Source: Sulfurovum sp.
GTDB taxonomy: Bacteria > Campylobacterota > Campylobacteria > Campylobacterales > Sulfurovaceae
Reading direction: 5' to 3'
Assembly (NCBI GenBank): GCA_003978375.1
Contig: QNZW01000078.1
Location: 1-6,300, forward strand
DNA length: 6,300 bases
Made by a program: the position numbers and the translations under genes. The notes beneath the pieces were generated by a model. It was not told the origin of the DNA. It worked only from the letters and a program-made list of their open reading frames with translations, and ran no database searches. This document shows positions 6,227 through 6,300 of the stretch, one piece after another; position 1 is the first letter of the stretch; each line of letters opens with the position of its first letter.

Positions 6227-6245
6227 TATTATTCGCGAACTATTT

Positions 6246-6264
6246 TCACTCTAATTTAGAGTGA
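6246..6264. promoter_or_regulatory. Palindrome with 9-bp arms upstream of the right-edge gene
   Basis: TCACTCTAA (6246-6254), a single T, then TTAGAGTGA (6256-6264) form a perfect dyad. It could be an operator for a dimeric repressor. It could also be a leader-RNA hairpin, with a 7-bp stem if the loop is five bases. No T-run follows on either strand, so a terminator is less likely. It lies 34 bases upstream of the probable start codon at 6299. Confidence 0.5.
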
Positions 6265-6285
6265 TAACAATTTTATACCCAAAGT

Positions 6286-6300
6286 TAAGGAAGATATCAT
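6286..6300 (+). promoter_or_regulatory. Shine-Dalgarno and first bases of a gene leaving the window
   Basis: TAAGGA (6286-6291) is followed after 7 bases by AT at 6299-6300, the last two bases of the window. If the next base is G, a rightward gene starts at 6299. The same AAGGA with a 7-base spacer precedes recA. Nothing of the product is visible. Confidence 0.6.

Overview
The window is AT-rich chromosomal DNA from a member of the Campylobacterota, probably a Sulfurovum- or Sulfurimonas-like organism. The placement rests on the sequence character of RecA and GlmM, on the tight glmM-lspA gene pair (also adjacent in Campylobacter jejuni and Helicobacter pylori), and on promoters that lack clear -35 boxes. 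No sequence search was run, so genus level is tentative. I see no insertion sequence, CRISPR array, tRNA or rRNA.

Layout. (1) Bases 1-213 hold the last 70 codons of an OmpA-family protein with a peptidoglycan-binding domain. (2) Bases 214-415 are an intergenic region rich in inverted repeats: a likely hairpin just after the OmpA stop, a perfect 27-bp palindrome, and an 8-bp inverted repeat near the probable recA promoter. (3) recA reads rightward to 1450. (4) Four genes read leftward from 5128 to 1495 as one compact operon: glmM (TTG start), lspA (1-base overlap), a secreted phytase/esterase-like beta-propeller protein (4-base overlap), and a cysteine-free PqiA-like membrane protein (6-base gap). 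recA and this operon converge across 44 bases. (5) A TraB/GumN-family protein with a signal peptide, possibly a lipoprotein, reads rightward from 5191, divergent from glmM across 62 bases. (6) Bases 6082-6300 hold no convincing complete gene but carry an apparent promoter region for a gene beginning at the right edge: tandem TTAAT-type half-sites 11 bp apart, a 9-bp-armed palindrome, a strong Shine-Dalgarno sequence, and the first two bases of a probable ATG at 6299.

How the genes fit together. Apart from recA (homologous recombination and repair), everything here concerns the cell envelope. GlmM makes glucosamine-1-phosphate for UDP-GlcNAc (peptidoglycan and LPS), LspA matures lipoproteins, the OmpA-like protein anchors the outer membrane to peptidoglycan, and the PqiA-like, propeller and TraB-like proteins are envelope-located proteins of uncertain role. 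Nothing in the window looks like a new defence or mobile system. The items most worth a second look are the regulatory region at the right edge, the unusual PqiA-like protein and its operon partners, and the palindromes upstream of recA.
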